Assembly (NCBI GenBank): GCA_031287655.1
Contig: JAITSR010000403.1
Coordinates: forward strand, 1-5,199
Source of the DNA: Clostridiales bacterium
GTDB taxonomy: Bacteria > Bacillota > Clostridia > WRLR01
Reading direction: 5' to 3'
Length of the DNA stretch: 5,199 nucleotides
Within the stretch, counting starts at the first letter, position 1, and every line of letters begins with the position of its first letter. Below the pieces are notes generated by a model. It saw only the letters and a program-made list of their open reading frames with translations. It had not been told where the DNA came from and searched no databases. Positions 4,828 to 5,199 of the stretch are shown one piece after another. A program made the translations under genes and the position numbers.

Positions 4828-5199
4828 ATGGCTGACTACAATAAGAAAACGGTGGAAGATATTGACGTATCCGGCAAAAGGACGCTCGTCCGCGTGGACT
4901 TCAACGTGCCGCTCGACGCGGATTTGAAGGTCACGGACGACACGCGCATCGTCGGCGCGCTCGACACGATCAAATATCTGTGCGATCACAAGGCGCGCGT
5001 CATTTTAGTCTCGCATCTCGGCAGACCAAAAAACGGCTTTGAGGCAAAGTTCAGCATGAAGCCCGCGACCGCGCGGCTCGCGGAGCTGTTAAACAAGCCC
5101 GTGATTCAGGCGGCGGACGTAATCGGCGACGACGCGAAGGCCAAAGTCGCCGCGCTCAAGGACGGCGAGGTGCTCGTGCTCGAAAACGTGCGCTTCCAT
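4828..5199 (+). CDS. pgk: Phosphoglycerate kinase, N-terminal part (cut by window end)
   Basis: Transfers phosphate from 1,3-bisphosphoglycerate to ADP, the first ATP-yielding step of glycolysis, in the cytosol. Only the first 124 codons are present, open to the last base; a full enzyme has about 390-400 residues. They cover the front of the N-terminal domain, which binds 3-phosphoglycerate. The signature LVRVDFNVPL (20-29) carries D24 and N26, R40 follows in DDTRI, and HLGRP at 63-67 carries H63 and R66. ENVRF at 119-123 carries R122. These are the conserved substrate-binding residues. The start is fixed by a near-perfect ribosome binding site, TAAGGAGG (4814-4821), with a 6-nt spacer to the ATG. 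It lies 165 bp after gap with a terminator-like hairpin between, so it is probably partly co-transcribed with gap but separately tuned. Nothing in the visible part suggests damage. Confidence 0.96.
   Translation, partial: MADYNKKTVEDIDVSGKRTLVRVDFNVPLDADLKVTDDTRIVGALDTIKYLCDHKARVILVSHLGRPKNGFEAKFSMKPATARLAELLNKPVIQAADVIGDDAKAKVAALKDGEVLVLENVRFH

Overview
This window is a G+C-rich, gene-dense bacterial segment with every recognisable gene on the + strand. It most resembles a G+C-rich member of the Clostridia (Firmicutes/Bacillota). Evidence for this is the strong GGAGG-type ribosome binding sites, a consensus TATAAT promoter, a DUF2156/COG4866-type protein, a group III ('mixed-substrate') phosphofructokinase and a gap-pgk pair. 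The phylum assignment is an inference from gene families and signals, because no rRNA or other marker is present.

Layout: 1-1185 encodes a peptidase T-like M20 metallopeptidase. 1186-1296 is an AT-richer spacer with a tandem 15-bp repeat. 1297-2388 encodes 6-phosphofructokinase. 2389-2503 is a spacer with a near-consensus sigma-70-type promoter (GTGACA-17-TATAAT) whose -10 box is bracketed by a 12-bp direct repeat. 2504-3589 encodes a soluble DUF2156 (phosphatidylglycerol lysyltransferase C-terminal-like) protein of unknown function, whose poorly conserved N-terminal extension contains a 57-nt two-tier palindrome. 3590-3651 holds a short terminator-like hairpin and a possible extended -10 promoter. 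3652-4662 encodes NAD-type glyceraldehyde-3-phosphate dehydrogenase. 4663-4827 holds a strong 12-bp terminator hairpin and then a very GC-rich, repeat-rich leader. 4828 to the window end is the N-terminal 124 codons of phosphoglycerate kinase.

Function: three genes belong to the Embden-Meyerhof pathway. PFK commits fructose 6-phosphate, GAPDH oxidises glyceraldehyde 3-phosphate, and PGK recovers ATP from 1,3-bisphosphoglycerate. They are not one tight operon. Each is preceded by a spacer of 62 to 165 bp with its own signals, so expression is probably tuned gene by gene, with a terminator or attenuator between gap and pgk. The peptidase and the DUF2156 protein have no obvious glycolytic role.

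I see no mobile element, CRISPR array, RNA gene or defence system, and no clear evidence of an undescribed multi-gene system. The points most worth a second look are the palindrome inside the DUF2156 gene, the repeats upstream of pfk, the mixed PFK active-site signature and the structured gap-pgk junction.
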